From: Micromonospora sp. WMMD1102 | GTDB lineage: Bacteria > Actinomycetota > Actinomycetes > Mycobacteriales > Micromonosporaceae | NCBI RefSeq assembly: GCF_029626265.1 | Contig: NZ_JARUBN010000001.1 | Span: 5,211,001-5,275,000 of the forward strand | Length of the DNA: 64,000 nt | Direction of reading: 5' to 3' | In this document: in pieces, positions 45,498 to 54,443 of the stretch | Position numbering within the stretch: position 1 is the stretch's first letter | Layout: the number at the start of each line of letters is the position of its first letter | Translations under genes and position numbers: made by a program | The notes under the pieces: model-generated | Seen by the model: only the letters and a program-made list of their open reading frames with translations | What the model was told of the DNA's origin: nothing | Databases searched by the model: none

Positions 45498-45750
45498 CAG
45501 TGTCCTTCCCGAGCGTCCCGCGCGTCCCCACGTCGGCCGCCGGCCGGGCAGGACGCACGGGTACGCGTCGAGCGGGGCCGGTGTCCGCGGGCGGGAACTG
45601 TCGGCAAGAAGCCTACGAAGCGGGTACGCCGCGCCACAACGCACTCCCGCAACCCGTGCCCGCCGTGTCACGATTCATTGCACGGCACATGCGGCGCGAG
45701 CGGTCGGCGACACGGCCACGCGGCACAGGCCGGTAAGGGAGGGTGTCGGG

Positions 45751-46605
45751 GTGTCAGCGGGTGGCGCCCGCCGGGGACGGCGGGACAACGGGCTGGAGGC
45801 GACGGAGTACGCCGTCGCCGGCGACGTGGACCCGCGGCTCGGCGAGCACCTGCTCGACGTACTGGCCGCGGGCGGGATCGCCGCCTATCTCCAGCCGTCC
45901 GCCGACCTCAACCCGGTGACCCGGACCACCATCGTGCCGCCCCGGCCGGTGGACCGGCTCTACGTCGACCGGAGCTTCCTGGCCACCGCCCGGGACTACC
46001 TGACCCAGCTCGCCGACGAGGACCCGCCCGGCCAGCCGCCGGCTCCGCGCCAGGATCCGGACCCGGACGTGGAGGCGGAGTGGGTTAGGATCGTCGCCGG
46101 CTACCACACCGAGGTCGCGGCGGACTCCCGGTCCTGGCCCGCCGTCGAGGACGTCGCGGCCGCCGAGTCGACCGACCGGCCCGCCGGGACGGGCACCGCC
46201 CGGCCGGGCACCGACCCCGCCGGTCCGGCCGAACCGGGCGTACGCCGGCTCCCCTCGGCCACCGAGTTCTCCGGCATCTCGGTCGGCGGCCGGGCCGACG
46301 AGCCGTCGCTGCTCGACGGGCTGGACACCTTCGGCGCGGACCTGCCCGGCGACCCGGACGACGAGCGCTACGTCCCGCCAATGCCGCCGCCGCTGCCCCG
46401 GCTGTCGAAGTACGCGGTGGTCGGGGTGCTGGCCCTGGTCGCCGGCTTCGCCCTCTTCCTCTTCCCGCACCTGCTCCCGATCGACCGGGGGCTGGTCACC
46501 ATGCTCGGCTTCGCCGGCATCCTCACCGGGTTCGTGACGCTGATCTGGCGGCTGCGGCCCGGCAACGAGCCCGACGATGACCCGGACGACGGAGCGGTGG
46601 TCTGA
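45751..46605 (+). CDS. membrane protein with DUF2007/signal-transducer-like N-domain and C-terminal TM helices, 284 aa
   Basis: The N-terminal 75 residues (EYAVAGDVDPRLGEHLLDVLAAGGIAAYLQPSADLNPVTRT, DRLYVDRSFLATARDYLTQL) resemble the small alpha/beta signal-transducing module (DUF2007 type), which I cannot assign firmly. An acidic, Pro-rich region of about 120 residues follows, then two hydrophobic helices (YAVVGVLALVAGFALFLFP and LVTMLGFAGILTGFVTLIW) near the C-terminus (DUF308-like). GGAGG lies 8 bases before the GTG at 45751. It is divergent from the acyltransferase gene. Function unknown. Confidence 0.78.
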   Translation: MSAGGARRGRRDNGLEATEYAVAGDVDPRLGEHLLDVLAAGGIAAYLQPSADLNPVTRTTIVPPRPVDRLYVDRSFLATARDYLTQLADEDPPGQPPAPRQDPDPDVEAEWVRIVAGYHTEVAADSRSWPAVEDVAAAESTDRPAGTGTARPGTDPAGPAEPGVRRLPSATEFSGISVGGRADEPSLLDGLDTFGADLPGDPDDERYVPPMPPPLPRLSKYAVVGVLALVAGFALFLFPHLLPIDRGLVTMLGFAGILTGFVTLIWRLRPGNEPDDDPDDGAVV

Positions 46606-46790
46606 GCCCCGCCTGTCCCCCGCCGTCCCCCGCTGTCCAGATCGCGAGATTCATCACCCCGTGGAGCCAGGGCGTAACACTCGCGTAATTTCGCCTCAGT
46701 AGGAATACTGCTGTCAGTTACCTTCCCCTCACGACTGCCCCGATCGCTCCTATTCGCGGTGGTCGCCTCGCCCCGGAACGAGGTGCCCGA

Positions 46791-48206
46791 TTGCGACAGA
46801 GTTCCCTCGTGGTGGTGGCCAACCGGCTGCCCGTCGACGACAGTGTGGCGCCGGACGGCGCCTGTGAATGGCGCCGCAGCCCCGGTGGGCTGGTCAGCGC
46901 ACTGCACCCCCTACTCCAACACACCCCGGCGACCTGGGTCGGCTGGGCCGGCGGCACCGGTCCCGCACCGATGCTCGCCGACGTCGACGGCGTACGCATG
47001 CACACCGTGCCGCTGGCCGGCGACGACGTACGGGACCACTACGAGGGCTTCGCGAACGCGACGCTCTGGCCGCTCTACCACGACGCGGTGGAGCAGCCGG
47101 TCTACCACCGCCGCTGGTGGGAGGCGTACCAGCGGGTCAACCAGCGGTTCGCCGAGGCGGCGGCGGAGGCCGCCGAGCCGGGCGCCCTGGTCTGGGTGCA
47201 GGACTACCACCTGCAACTCGTGCCCGCCCTGCTCCGGGCGGCCCGACCCGACCTGCGGATCGGCTTCTTCATGCACGTGCCGTTCCCGCCACCGGAGCTG
47301 TTCATGCAGCTCCCCCGCCGGGCCGAACTGCTGCTCGGGATGCTCGGCGCCGACCTGGTCGGCTTCCAGCGCCCGCAGGCGGCGCACAACTTCGCCCAGC
47401 TCGCCACCAAGGTGCTCGGGTTGACCGCCACCGACCGGCGGATCGCCGTCGACGACCGGGTGGTGCGGATCGGCGCCTTCCCGGTCTCGATCGACATGAC
47501 CGAGATGGAGGCGCTGGCCGACCGCCCCGACGTGGTCGCCCGGGCCGCCAGGATCCGGCGGGACCTCGGCGACCCGCAGCACGTACTGCTCAGCGTGGAC
47601 CGGATGGACTACACCAAGGGCATCGAGCAGCGGCTCAAGGCGTACAGCGAGCTGCTGGCCACCGGGCACGTGAAGGTACGCGACACCGTGATGGTGCAGG
47701 TGGCGGTGCCGAGCCGGGAGCGGGTCGAGCAGTACCAGATCCTCCGGGACCGGGTCGAGCGCGAGGTCGGCCGGATCAACGGCGAGTTCGGCCGGGTCGG
47801 CGAGCCGGCGATCCACTACCTCACCCAGCCGTTCGACCGGGCGGAACTCGTCGCGCTCTACCGGGCCGCCGACATCATGGCGGTGACCCCGCTGCGGGAC
47901 GGGATGAACCTGGTCGCCAAGGAGTACGTGGCGGCCCGGGTCGACAACGGCGGTGCGCTGCTGCTCAGCGAGTTCGCCGGGGCGGCCGCCGAGTTCCCGG
48001 AGGCGTTCCTGGTCAACCCGCACGACCTGGAAGGGCTGAAGCTGACCCTGATGCACGCGCTCCAGGCCATCCCGGCCGACCTGACCGCCCGGATGACCGC
48101 GATGCGCGAGCAGTTGCGGGTGAACGACATCCGGGCCTGGGCCCGCTCCTACCTGACCGCCCTGGACCAGACCGGCACCCTCGTCCGCCGCCTCACCACC
48201 AGTTGA
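46791..48206 (+). CDS. otsA: trehalose-6-phosphate synthase, 471 aa
   Basis: GT20 enzyme that joins UDP-glucose (or GDP-glucose) to glucose-6-phosphate. Evidence: VVVANRLPVDDS and GGLVSAL near the start, WVQDYHLQLVP, FFMHVPFPPPELF, VDRMDYTKGIEQRL and TPLRDGMNLVAKEYVAAR. Length is normal. The start is a TTG at 46791 with GAGG 8 bases upstream, giving MRQSSLVVVANR. No otsB gene follows, so the phosphatase must be elsewhere. A 13-bp hairpin after the stop (48223) is the likely terminator. Confidence 0.95.
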   Translation: MRQSSLVVVANRLPVDDSVAPDGACEWRRSPGGLVSALHPLLQHTPATWVGWAGGTGPAPMLADVDGVRMHTVPLAGDDVRDHYEGFANATLWPLYHDAVEQPVYHRRWWEAYQRVNQRFAEAAAEAAEPGALVWVQDYHLQLVPALLRAARPDLRIGFFMHVPFPPPELFMQLPRRAELLLGMLGADLVGFQRPQAAHNFAQLATKVLGLTATDRRIAVDDRVVRIGAFPVSIDMTEMEALADRPDVVARAARIRRDLGDPQHVLLSVDRMDYTKGIEQRLKAYSELLATGHVKVRDTVMVQVAVPSRERVEQYQILRDRVEREVGRINGEFGRVGEPAIHYLTQPFDRAELVALYRAADIMAVTPLRDGMNLVAKEYVAARVDNGGALLLSEFAGAAAEFPEAFLVNPHDLEGLKLTLMHALQAIPADLTARMTAMREQLRVNDIRAWARSYLTALDQTGTLVRRLTTS

Positions 48207-48222
48207 CCCTCTTCCGTGCCGA

Positions 48223-48260
48223 GGGAGCGTTCGGCTCGCCGCAGCAGGCCGGACGCTCCC
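48223..48260. terminator. terminator hairpin between otsA and the hydrolase
   Basis: GGGAGCGTTCGGC (48223-48235) pairs with GCCGGACGCTCCC (48248-48260), 13 bp with one T-G pair, and a 12-base loop. It lies between convergent genes and could serve both. Confidence 0.7.
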
Positions 48261-48279
48261 TGATCACCGACTGCCCGGG

Positions 48280-49086
48280 TCAGCCGGTGGAAGCCTTGTC
48301 GAGCCAGTCGAGGATCGCGTCGATCGGCTCGCGCCAGCGGGCGTCCAGCATCATGTCGTGACCCATGCCGGGGAAGAGCAGCGGGGCGACGCCGTACCGG
48401 CCGGCCGCCCGGGTGAGCGCCGACGGCGGCACCACCCGGTCGTCGGGACTGCCGAGCACCAGCATCGGCGGCCGGCCCACCGCCGGCTCCGCCGGCCGCT
48501 GCCGGAGCAACTGCCACTGCGCCCGCGCCGAGGCCCGGCCCAGCCGGGCGGTGTACTCCCGGGCCGCCGCGTCCGGCAGCTCCCGGCTGAACAACTGCCG
48601 GTGGCTCAGCCGGAGCGGGCCGCCGAAGACCGCCGGCAGCGTACCGGCCGGATTGCGCAGCAGCGCGGCACCGAAGGTGCTCCAGCCGCCGAAGACCGGC
48701 GCGACGAGCACACCGGCGCGGGCCGGATAGCGGGCCAGCGCGTGGGCCACCACGAGCGCGCCGGCACCGTGCCCGACCAGCACCGCCTGCCGGTCCAGGC
48801 CGGTCGCCACCTGCACCACGTCGTGCGCGTACGCCCGCAGCGTCGCCTTCGGCGCCCGCCCGCTGCCGCCGTGCCCGCGCAGGCTCACCGCGTGCGCCGG
48901 AAAGCCCCGGGTCGCGGCGTGTTCGAGCCAGTTCTCGGCGAACGCCCACGCCCCGTGCCCGAACCCGGGTACGAACAGCAGCGGCGGTTTCCCCTCCGGC
49001 GCCTCCGGGGTGGCCGCGCGTACCTCCCGGAACACCGCCGGCACCGGGCGGGTCCAGTCCCGCACCCGTACGACCCGGGTCTTCAC
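48280..49086 (-). CDS. alpha/beta hydrolase-fold protein lacking the nucleophile Ser, 268 aa
   Basis: Fold evidence: PLLFVPGFGHGAWAFAENWLEHAATRGF, VSLRGHGGSGRAPK, VLVGHGAGALVVAHALARYP, MLVLGSPDDRVVPPSA (Asp) and FPGMGHDMMLDARW (His). The nucleophile elbow that normally reads GHSxG is GHGAG here: the Ser codon position is GGT (Gly). The Asp and His of the triad are present. So it may be a non-hydrolytic relative, a pseudoenzyme, or act through other chemistry. The GTG at 49086 overlaps the upstream monooxygenase stop (GTGA) with GGAGG before it, so both are made together. Confidence 0.85.
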   Translation of the reverse strand: MKTRVVRVRDWTRPVPAVFREVRAATPEAPEGKPPLLFVPGFGHGAWAFAENWLEHAATRGFPAHAVSLRGHGGSGRAPKATLRAYAHDVVQVATGLDRQAVLVGHGAGALVVAHALARYPARAGVLVAPVFGGWSTFGAALLRNPAGTLPAVFGGPLRLSHRQLFSRELPDAAAREYTARLGRASARAQWQLLRQRPAEPAVGRPPMLVLGSPDDRVVPPSALTRAAGRYGVAPLLFPGMGHDMMLDARWREPIDAILDWLDKASTG

Positions 49087-50483
49087 GCCGGCACCTCCAG
49101 CTCGTCCAGGGTGCGCTGCACCGTACGCAGGTAGTCGACGTGCCCGATCTCGAACCAGTGCCGGGTGCTCTCCTTCACCTTGGCGGGGTGCCACCGGTTG
49201 CCGGCCTCGGCGTCCACCCGGGCGGCGAACGTGCGGGCCCGCTCCGGCGCGGCCTCGCGCAGCCGCAGCCAGCGGGCGATCAGCACCGACTGCCAGTGCA
49301 CCAGCGGCAGCAGGCCGGAGTCCGGCTGGAGCAGGCCGGCCACCGCCAGCGTCGGATGCCGCCGGGGGAAGGCGTTCAGATAGAGGGCGGGCCGGCCGGA
49401 CGCGTCGGTGCCGAGCAGCTCCGGCGCCAGGAACTCGAAACGCGGCAGGTAACCGGTGGCGAAGACCACCAGGTCCGGCTCGACCTCCTGCCCGTCGACC
49501 AGGGTCACGCTGTTGCGACGGAACCGGGCGACGTCCGGCACCGGCGTGATCGAACCGTGCCCGAGCTGGTGCACGAGGTGGCTGTTGACGATCGGGTGGG
49601 TCTCGAAGACCCGGTGGTCGGGGCGGGGCAGTCCGAACCGGGTCAGGTCGCCCACGGTCAGCTTCAGCACCCGGTGGAAGAGCCACTGCCGCAGCCGCAA
49701 CGGCAGCCGGTAGGGCGCCAGTGAGTCGTTGACCTGGTCGGCGGGGCGGCCGAAGGCGTACTTCGGGGCGTACCAGTAGCCGCGCCGGGTGGAGTGCCAG
49801 CACTTGACCGCCTGCTGTCCCGCCTCGACGGCGATGTCACAGCCGGTGTTGCCGGCCCCGACCACCAGCACCCGCTTGCCCCGGATCTGGGTCGCGTCCT
49901 TGTACGCCGAGGCGTGGATCACCTTGCCCCGGAACTCCTCCAGCCCCTCGTAGGCCGGTGTCTTCGGCGACCAGTTGTGCCCGTTCGCCACCACCACCGC
50001 CGCGTACCGGGAGGTGCGCTCGGCGCCGTAGCCGCCGGTGCTGCGGGTGGTGACGTCCCACCGGTCGCCCTCGGCCGGCTCGACCCGGACGACCTCGGTG
50101 CCGAACCAGATGTGCGGCCGCAGGTCGAAGTGGTCGGCGTAGTGCTCCAGATAGGACAGCAGCTGGCTGTGGTGTGGATAGTCCGGCCAGGTGTCCGGCA
50201 TCGGGAAGTCGGGGTATTCGGTGAGCGGGCGGGACGTGATGAGGTGGGTGCTGGCGTAGACCGGGCTGCGGTCGTGCCGCCAGTTCCAGGCCCCGCCGAC
50301 GCCGGTCTCCCGTTCGTAGCAGTCGACGCCGAAGCCGTACTCCTTCAGGTTCTTGATCGCGGTGAGGCCGGTGGCCCCGGCGCCGATCACGCAGACGGTG
50401 CCGCCCCGGTCGTAGACCGGGCGTCCGTCCCGCCAGAGGGTCGCGGCCGGGTCGTTGCTCTCCTGGTCGCTGAAGGTGGACAC
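49083..50483 (-). CDS. flavin-containing monooxygenase (FMO-like), 466 aa
   Basis: A two-dinucleotide-fold oxygenase: FAD motif VCVIGAGATGLTAIKNLKEYGF, GVGGAWNWRHDRSPVY, and the NADP motif VLVVGAGNTGCDIAVEA. LVVFATGYLPRFEFLAP is the ATG-containing end of the FMO family. It would oxidise soft nucleophiles (N, S) or carry out Baeyer-Villiger chemistry using NADPH and O2. It is translationally coupled to the serine-less hydrolase after it. AAGGAG lies 9 bases before the GTG at 50483. The substrate is unknown; the operon pair suggests a small catabolic or detoxifying step. Confidence 0.9.
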   Translation of the reverse strand: MSTFSDQESNDPAATLWRDGRPVYDRGGTVCVIGAGATGLTAIKNLKEYGFGVDCYERETGVGGAWNWRHDRSPVYASTHLITSRPLTEYPDFPMPDTWPDYPHHSQLLSYLEHYADHFDLRPHIWFGTEVVRVEPAEGDRWDVTTRSTGGYGAERTSRYAAVVVANGHNWSPKTPAYEGLEEFRGKVIHASAYKDATQIRGKRVLVVGAGNTGCDIAVEAGQQAVKCWHSTRRGYWYAPKYAFGRPADQVNDSLAPYRLPLRLRQWLFHRVLKLTVGDLTRFGLPRPDHRVFETHPIVNSHLVHQLGHGSITPVPDVARFRRNSVTLVDGQEVEPDLVVFATGYLPRFEFLAPELLGTDASGRPALYLNAFPRRHPTLAVAGLLQPDSGLLPLVHWQSVLIARWLRLREAAPERARTFAARVDAEAGNRWHPAKVKESTRHWFEIGHVDYLRTVQRTLDELEVPA

Positions 50484-50655
50484 CGAGAAATCTCCTTTTG
50501 TCCGGCACGAGTGCCGACGTGCGGGGGAATCCTCTCGGCTGCCGTCGTCCTTGTCCAGCCCAACGCGCGCCACTTCCGGGCAAGTACCGTCAGTCGACGT
50601 AGCCAGAGCGGCGGTCCACGCCGTCTCGACCCGCGAGGCCGTGCAGGAGCAGCCG

Positions 50656-51117
50656 ATGATCGTCGACGCAACACTGGCCCGGATCAACGAGGGGGTGCAG
50701 GCGCACCACCAGCAGGGCCGGCGCGAGGCCGCGCGGGACCTGTTCGCACAGATCTGGGACGAGATCGGCGGGGAACGGGGCGATCCGCTGCACGTCTGCG
50801 TCCTCGCGCACGCGATGGCCGACGTGCAGGACGACGTACCCCAGGAGTTGCTCTGGGATCGGCGGGCGCTGGCAGCGGTCGACCTGCTCACCGACGCCCG
50901 GCTCGCGCAGGCCGGGGTGCCGATGCGGGTGGCCGGCCTGTACCCGTCGCTGCATCTCAACCTGGCCGACTGCTACCGCAAGCTCGGCGACCTCGACCGG
51001 GCCCGGGAACACCTCGGGCACGCGCGGGCGGGGATCGACGCGCTCGGCGACGACGAGTACGGGCAGCTGATCAGAAGCGGCCTGGACCGGCTGACCCAGC
51101 AGCTCGCCCCCGGGTAG
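50656..51117 (+). CDS. tetratricopeptide-repeat protein, 153 aa
   Basis: A short all-helical protein: INEGVQAHHQQGRREAARDLFAQIWDEIGGERGDPLHVCVLAHAMADVQ, then LHLNLADCYRKLGDLDRAREHLGHARAG (a TPR unit). It belongs to the actinobacterial TPR proteins of about 150 residues, generally of unknown role. AGGAG lies 7 bases before the ATG. It is divergent from the monooxygenase gene (173 bases apart) and convergent with the LacI gene. Confidence 0.78.
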   Translation: MIVDATLARINEGVQAHHQQGRREAARDLFAQIWDEIGGERGDPLHVCVLAHAMADVQDDVPQELLWDRRALAAVDLLTDARLAQAGVPMRVAGLYPSLHLNLADCYRKLGDLDRAREHLGHARAGIDALGDDEYGQLIRSGLDRLTQQLAPG

Positions 51118-51132
51118 GCCGGGCGCCGGCGG

Positions 51133-52146
51133 TCACGCGGAGTCGCGCAGCACCAGTCTGGTGGGCAGGATGAGGGAGGCGGTCTCCCGCCCCGCGATCA
51201 CCTCGACGAGCACCCGGGTCATCTCCTTGCCCAACGCCTGGATCGACTGGTGGACCGTGGTCAACGGCGGATCGGTGCGTCCGGCTATCCCCAGGTCGTC
51301 GAAGCCCACGACCGCCACGTCCGCCGGCACGGACCGGCCCGAATCGGCGAGCACCCGCAGGGCGCCGGCCGCCATGTTGTCGCTGCCGGCGAAGACGGCG
51401 TCGAGATCCGGGTGGTCGTCGAGCAGCGCCTTCATCGCCGCAGCGCCGCTGGCCTCGGTGAAGTCACCCTCCGCCACGCCGTACGGAGGCAGACCCGCCA
51501 TGATCATCGCTTCCCGGTAGCCCCGGTAGCGGGCCGCGCCGGCCTCGGTGCCCAGTTCGCCGGTGATGGTGACGATGCGGGTTCGGCCGAGGCCGAGAAG
51601 GTGCTCGGTGGCGAGCCGCGCCCCGCCGAGGTTGTCGGAGTCGACATACCACTGCGGCTTGAAGTGCAACGGCCGACCGCCGTACACGGCCGGCAGGCCG
51701 GCCCGGCGCACGATGTGGGTCAGCGGGTCGTCCCCGCGCAGCGCCATCAGCATGATGCCGTCGACGCCCCGGGTGTTCAGCAGGTTGGTGAGCCGGGACC
51801 GGCCCCGGCCGGAGCTGGCCAGGCACAGCAACAGGTGCAGGTCGGTCTCCTCGAGCGCCGCGGAGACCCCGACGATGACCTGGCCGAAGAACGGATCGGC
51901 GAAGAGTTCGGGGTCGTCGTGGGAGATGGCGAGGGCGACGATTCCGGTCTGCCGGGTGGCAAGGGCCCGAGCGGTGCGGTTGGGCAGGTAACCCAACTCC
52001 TTGATGGCCTTCTCGACGGCCTCCCGGGTGGCGCGGCTGACGTGTGGCGCCTTGTTGAGGACCCGGGACGCGGCGGAGCGTGACACACCGGCACGTGCGG
52101 CCACCTCGTCGAGCGTGGGCTGGCGCCGGGTCGTCCCTGTTCCCAT
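51133..52146 (-). CDS. LacI-family repressor (CebR-like), 337 aa
   Basis: N-terminal HTH: TLDEVAARAGVSRSAASRVLNKAPHVSRATREAVEKAIKELGYLPNRTARALAT, followed by the periplasmic-binding-protein-like sugar domain (YVDSDNLGGARLATEHLLGLG, AVFAGSDNMAAGALRVLADSG, DVAVVGFDDLGIAGRTDPPLTTVHQS). The hinge and sensor are those of sugar-responsive repressors. The neighbouring GH6 cellulase and the two palindromes (TGGAAGCGCTTCCA type) upstream of it make it the probable cellulose/cellobiose-responsive repressor, as CebR in Streptomyces. ATG start 52146. It is divergent from the cellulase gene. Confidence 0.9.
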   Translation of the reverse strand: MGTGTTRRQPTLDEVAARAGVSRSAASRVLNKAPHVSRATREAVEKAIKELGYLPNRTARALATRQTGIVALAISHDDPELFADPFFGQVIVGVSAALEETDLHLLLCLASSGRGRSRLTNLLNTRGVDGIMLMALRGDDPLTHIVRRAGLPAVYGGRPLHFKPQWYVDSDNLGGARLATEHLLGLGRTRIVTITGELGTEAGAARYRGYREAMIMAGLPPYGVAEGDFTEASGAAAMKALLDDHPDLDAVFAGSDNMAAGALRVLADSGRSVPADVAVVGFDDLGIAGRTDPPLTTVHQSIQALGKEMTRVLVEVIAGRETASLILPTRLVLRDSA

Positions 52147-52405
52147 CCTGCCGCCGCGTCCTTCCTGCCTAACGTCGGTTGCCTAACGTCGGAGACAGGC
52201 CGACGACGGGGGCACCCGGCGTGGCTCGGTCGGCGCCGAACCGGCTACCGGCGGGGCTGGCGTCGCCGGTAGATGATATCGACCTTCAGCGATCAAGGTC
52301 GACACGGCCACGTCGCGCGCCCCGGGGGCGCCCGGGTGTCGGTCCGGGGCGCGCGTCGCCGGCCGTACGAGTTCGGTGCCGCTGGCCGAGACCGGTGCCG
52401 TAGCG

Positions 52406-52421
52406 CTGGAAGCGGTTCCAG
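52406..52421. promoter_or_regulatory. LacI/CebR-like operator 1
   Basis: CTGGAAGCGGTTCCAG is a 16-base dyad with one mismatch at the centre. It resembles the TGGGAGCGCTCCCA box of CebR and the operator 2 palindrome 108 bases on. Confidence 0.65.
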
Positions 52422-52472
52422 TATCGGCCTGACATTGGCGACGCACCGGATCCGGGCCCGACGGGTGCAACC

Positions 52473-52501
52473 TTGACTTCTGCTCGTCACATGCCCAACA
52501 T
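52473..52501 (+). promoter_or_regulatory. candidate promoter of the GH6 cellulase
   Basis: TTGACT (52473-52478), a 17-base spacer and CAACAT (52496-52501). Operator 2 lies about 28 bases after the -10, so a repressor bound there would block elongation or open-complex formation. Confidence 0.4.
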
Positions 52502-52528
52502 TGAATCGACATCAATAGATAGACTGTA

Positions 52529-52546
52529 ACTGGAAGCGCTTCCAGT
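52529..52546. promoter_or_regulatory. LacI/CebR-like operator 2
   Basis: ACTGGAAGCGCTTCCAGT is a perfect 18-base palindrome located between the promoter and the cellulase start. It is the best repressor site in the 548-bp regulatory region. A further dyad, TCGACCTT-N8-AAGGTCGA (52279-52302), lies nearer the LacI gene. Confidence 0.8.
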
Positions 52547-52694
52547 CTGGCCCGAGCTGGCGCCCCCAGGCGTGCACGGGCGCCCGGTCGCGGGACGGCA
52601 AAGGGCACCGACCCGCGACGCGGTGACCAGACAGGTGGCGGCCCCCACCACCGGTTCATGTCGACACACCTCCCAACGCTCTAGGAGACTCGCG

Positions 52695-53669
52695 ATGAGA
52701 CGACCCGCCCGTCCGCTGCTCGCGGTTGCGGCCGCGCTGGCAGTGGCGGTCCCGACGATCCTGTTCGGCTCGTCGGCCGCCCACGCCGATCCGATCAGCC
52801 AGACCAGCGGCTTCTACGTCAACCCCAACTCCAGCCCCGCGTCGTGGGTCGCCGCCAACCCCGGTGACGGACGCGCCAACGCGATCAGGACCTCGATCGC
52901 CCAGAAGCCGATGGCCTCCTGGTTCGGCAACTGGAGTGGCGACATCGGATCCGCGGTCGGCAACTACGTCGGTGCCGCGGACGCCGTCGACAAGCTCCCC
53001 CTGCTGGTGGCCTACAACCTCCCCGGCAGGGACGCCTGCGGCGGGCACTCCGGCGGTGGCGCCGGAAGCGTCGCCGCCTACGACGCGTGGATCTCGGCCT
53101 TCGCCGGCGCCATCGGCAACCGGCCCGCCGTGGTCGTCCTCGAACCGGACTCGCTGGGCGACTTCAACTGCATGAACCAGGGGCAGATCAACGACCGCGT
53201 CGGCATGCTCAGCCGCGCCGCCAACCAGTTCCGGACCAGGGCGCCGAACACCTGGGCCTACCTCGACGCCGGCAACCCCGGCTGGGTCGACGCCCGGACC
53301 ATGGCGCAACGCCTCAACTCCGCCGGTGTCGGCAACGCGCACGGGTTCGCGCTGAACGTCTCGAACTACTTCACCACCGGCGAGAACACCAACTACGGCA
53401 ACAACGTCGCCAACACGCTGCGTAACAGCTACGGGTACTCCAAGCCCTTCGTGATCGACACCAGCCGCAACGGCAACGGTGCCAACGGGCAGTGGTGCAA
53501 CCCGGGCGGCCGCAGGATCGGCACATCGACCCAGATGGGCGGCGGCGCCGAGATGCTGCTGTGGCTCAAGACGCCGGGCGAGTCCGACGGCAACTGCGGG
53601 GTCGGATCCGGATCCAGCGCCGGGCAGTTCCTGCCCGAGGTGGCCTACAAGATGGTCTACGGCTACTGA
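52695..53669 (+). CDS. secreted GH6 cellulase, 324 aa
   Basis: Signal peptide (PLLAVAAALAVAVPTILFGSSAAHA) followed directly by a glycoside hydrolase family 6 barrel: PLLVAYNLPGRDACGGHSGGGA (region of the catalytic acid), VVLEPDSLGD, WAYLDAGNPGWV, GFALNVSNYFTT, FVIDTSRNGNG (Asp) and LLWLKTPGESDGNC. It has no carbohydrate-binding module, so it is a compact endoglucanase or exo-type enzyme. AGGAG lies 7 bases before the ATG at 52695. Expression is probably controlled by the divergent LacI repressor through the two palindromes. Confidence 0.95.
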   Translation: MRRPARPLLAVAAALAVAVPTILFGSSAAHADPISQTSGFYVNPNSSPASWVAANPGDGRANAIRTSIAQKPMASWFGNWSGDIGSAVGNYVGAADAVDKLPLLVAYNLPGRDACGGHSGGGAGSVAAYDAWISAFAGAIGNRPAVVVLEPDSLGDFNCMNQGQINDRVGMLSRAANQFRTRAPNTWAYLDAGNPGWVDARTMAQRLNSAGVGNAHGFALNVSNYFTTGENTNYGNNVANTLRNSYGYSKPFVIDTSRNGNGANGQWCNPGGRRIGTSTQMGGGAEMLLWLKTPGESDGNCGVGSGSSAGQFLPEVAYKMVYGY

Positions 53670-53724
53670 ACCTGGATGACGCGACGCAGCGGTCGAGCCG
53701 GTTCACCGGGCGTACCGGCGAGTG

Positions 53725-53762
53725 GAAGTGCCCCTCCCGCGAACAGGCGGGAGGGGCACTTC
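53725..53762 (+). terminator. terminator after the cellulase gene
   Basis: A perfect 16-bp stem, GAAGTGCCCCTCCCGC with GCGGGAGGGGCACTTC, and a 6-base loop gaacag. It is the strongest hairpin in the window. Confidence 0.85.
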
Positions 53763-53873
53763 GCAGGTGGGGGAAGTACGGTCGGACAGGGTCCAGAGCC
53801 ACGCCCCGGCGGAAGTGACCCAGATCACCCTGCCGGGAGATCCGTCTCTCCCGGCACGATCGATTGACAGGAC

Positions 53874-54443
53874 GTGAGAGCGAGCGAGCCGGACGAGGAG
53901 CACCTGCTGCGACGCGTCGCGCGGGCCGATCTGGACGCCTTCGATGAGTTGTACCGGCGTACCTCGCCCTGGCTCGCCATTCGGCTGCGGCGACGCTGTG
54001 CCGACGACGGGATCGTCGCGGAGGTGCTCCAGGACACGTACCTGACGGTCTGGCGGGCGGCCGGGTCGTTCGCCGCGCTGCGGCCCTCCGGCGGCGCGGA
54101 TGCCCCGGGCGGCAGCGCCGCCGGATGGATCTGGACGATCGCGGCGCGGCGGCTGGTGGACGCACTGCGACGCCGCGCCCGGCAGCCGGACGTACTGCCC
54201 GCCGAATCGCTGCCGGTGCCGAACTCACCGGCGGCCGAGGACGTGGCACTGGACCGGACGATCGGAAACGAGCTGGGTGCGGCGGTGGACCGGCTCGCGC
54301 CGGAACTCCGCGCGGTGCTGAGCGCCATGGTCATCGACGGACTGACGGTACGGGAGACGTCGGCCCTGCTGGGACTGCCCGAGGGCACGGTGAAGAGCCG
54401 GGCGCGGCGCGCCCGCAACGTACTACGGGAGGCGCTGTCGTGA
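53874..54443 (+). CDS. ECF-type RNA polymerase sigma factor, 189 aa
   Basis: A two-region sigma: HLLRRVARADLDAFDELYRRTSPWLAIRLRRRC and EVLQDTYLTVWRAA (region 2), then AVLSAMVIDGLTVRETSALLGLPEGTVKSRARRARNVLREAL (region 4 HTH). A Gly/Ala-rich insertion (ALRPSGGADAPGGSAAG) sits between. It overlaps the zinc-binding anti-sigma-like gene by 4 bases, so the pair is a usual sigma/anti-sigma set. The GTG at 53874 has AGGA only 1 base upstream, so initiation may differ. Confidence 0.9.
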   Translation: MRASEPDEEHLLRRVARADLDAFDELYRRTSPWLAIRLRRRCADDGIVAEVLQDTYLTVWRAAGSFAALRPSGGADAPGGSAAGWIWTIAARRLVDALRRRARQPDVLPAESLPVPNSPAAEDVALDRTIGNELGAAVDRLAPELRAVLSAMVIDGLTVRETSALLGLPEGTVKSRARRARNVLREALS

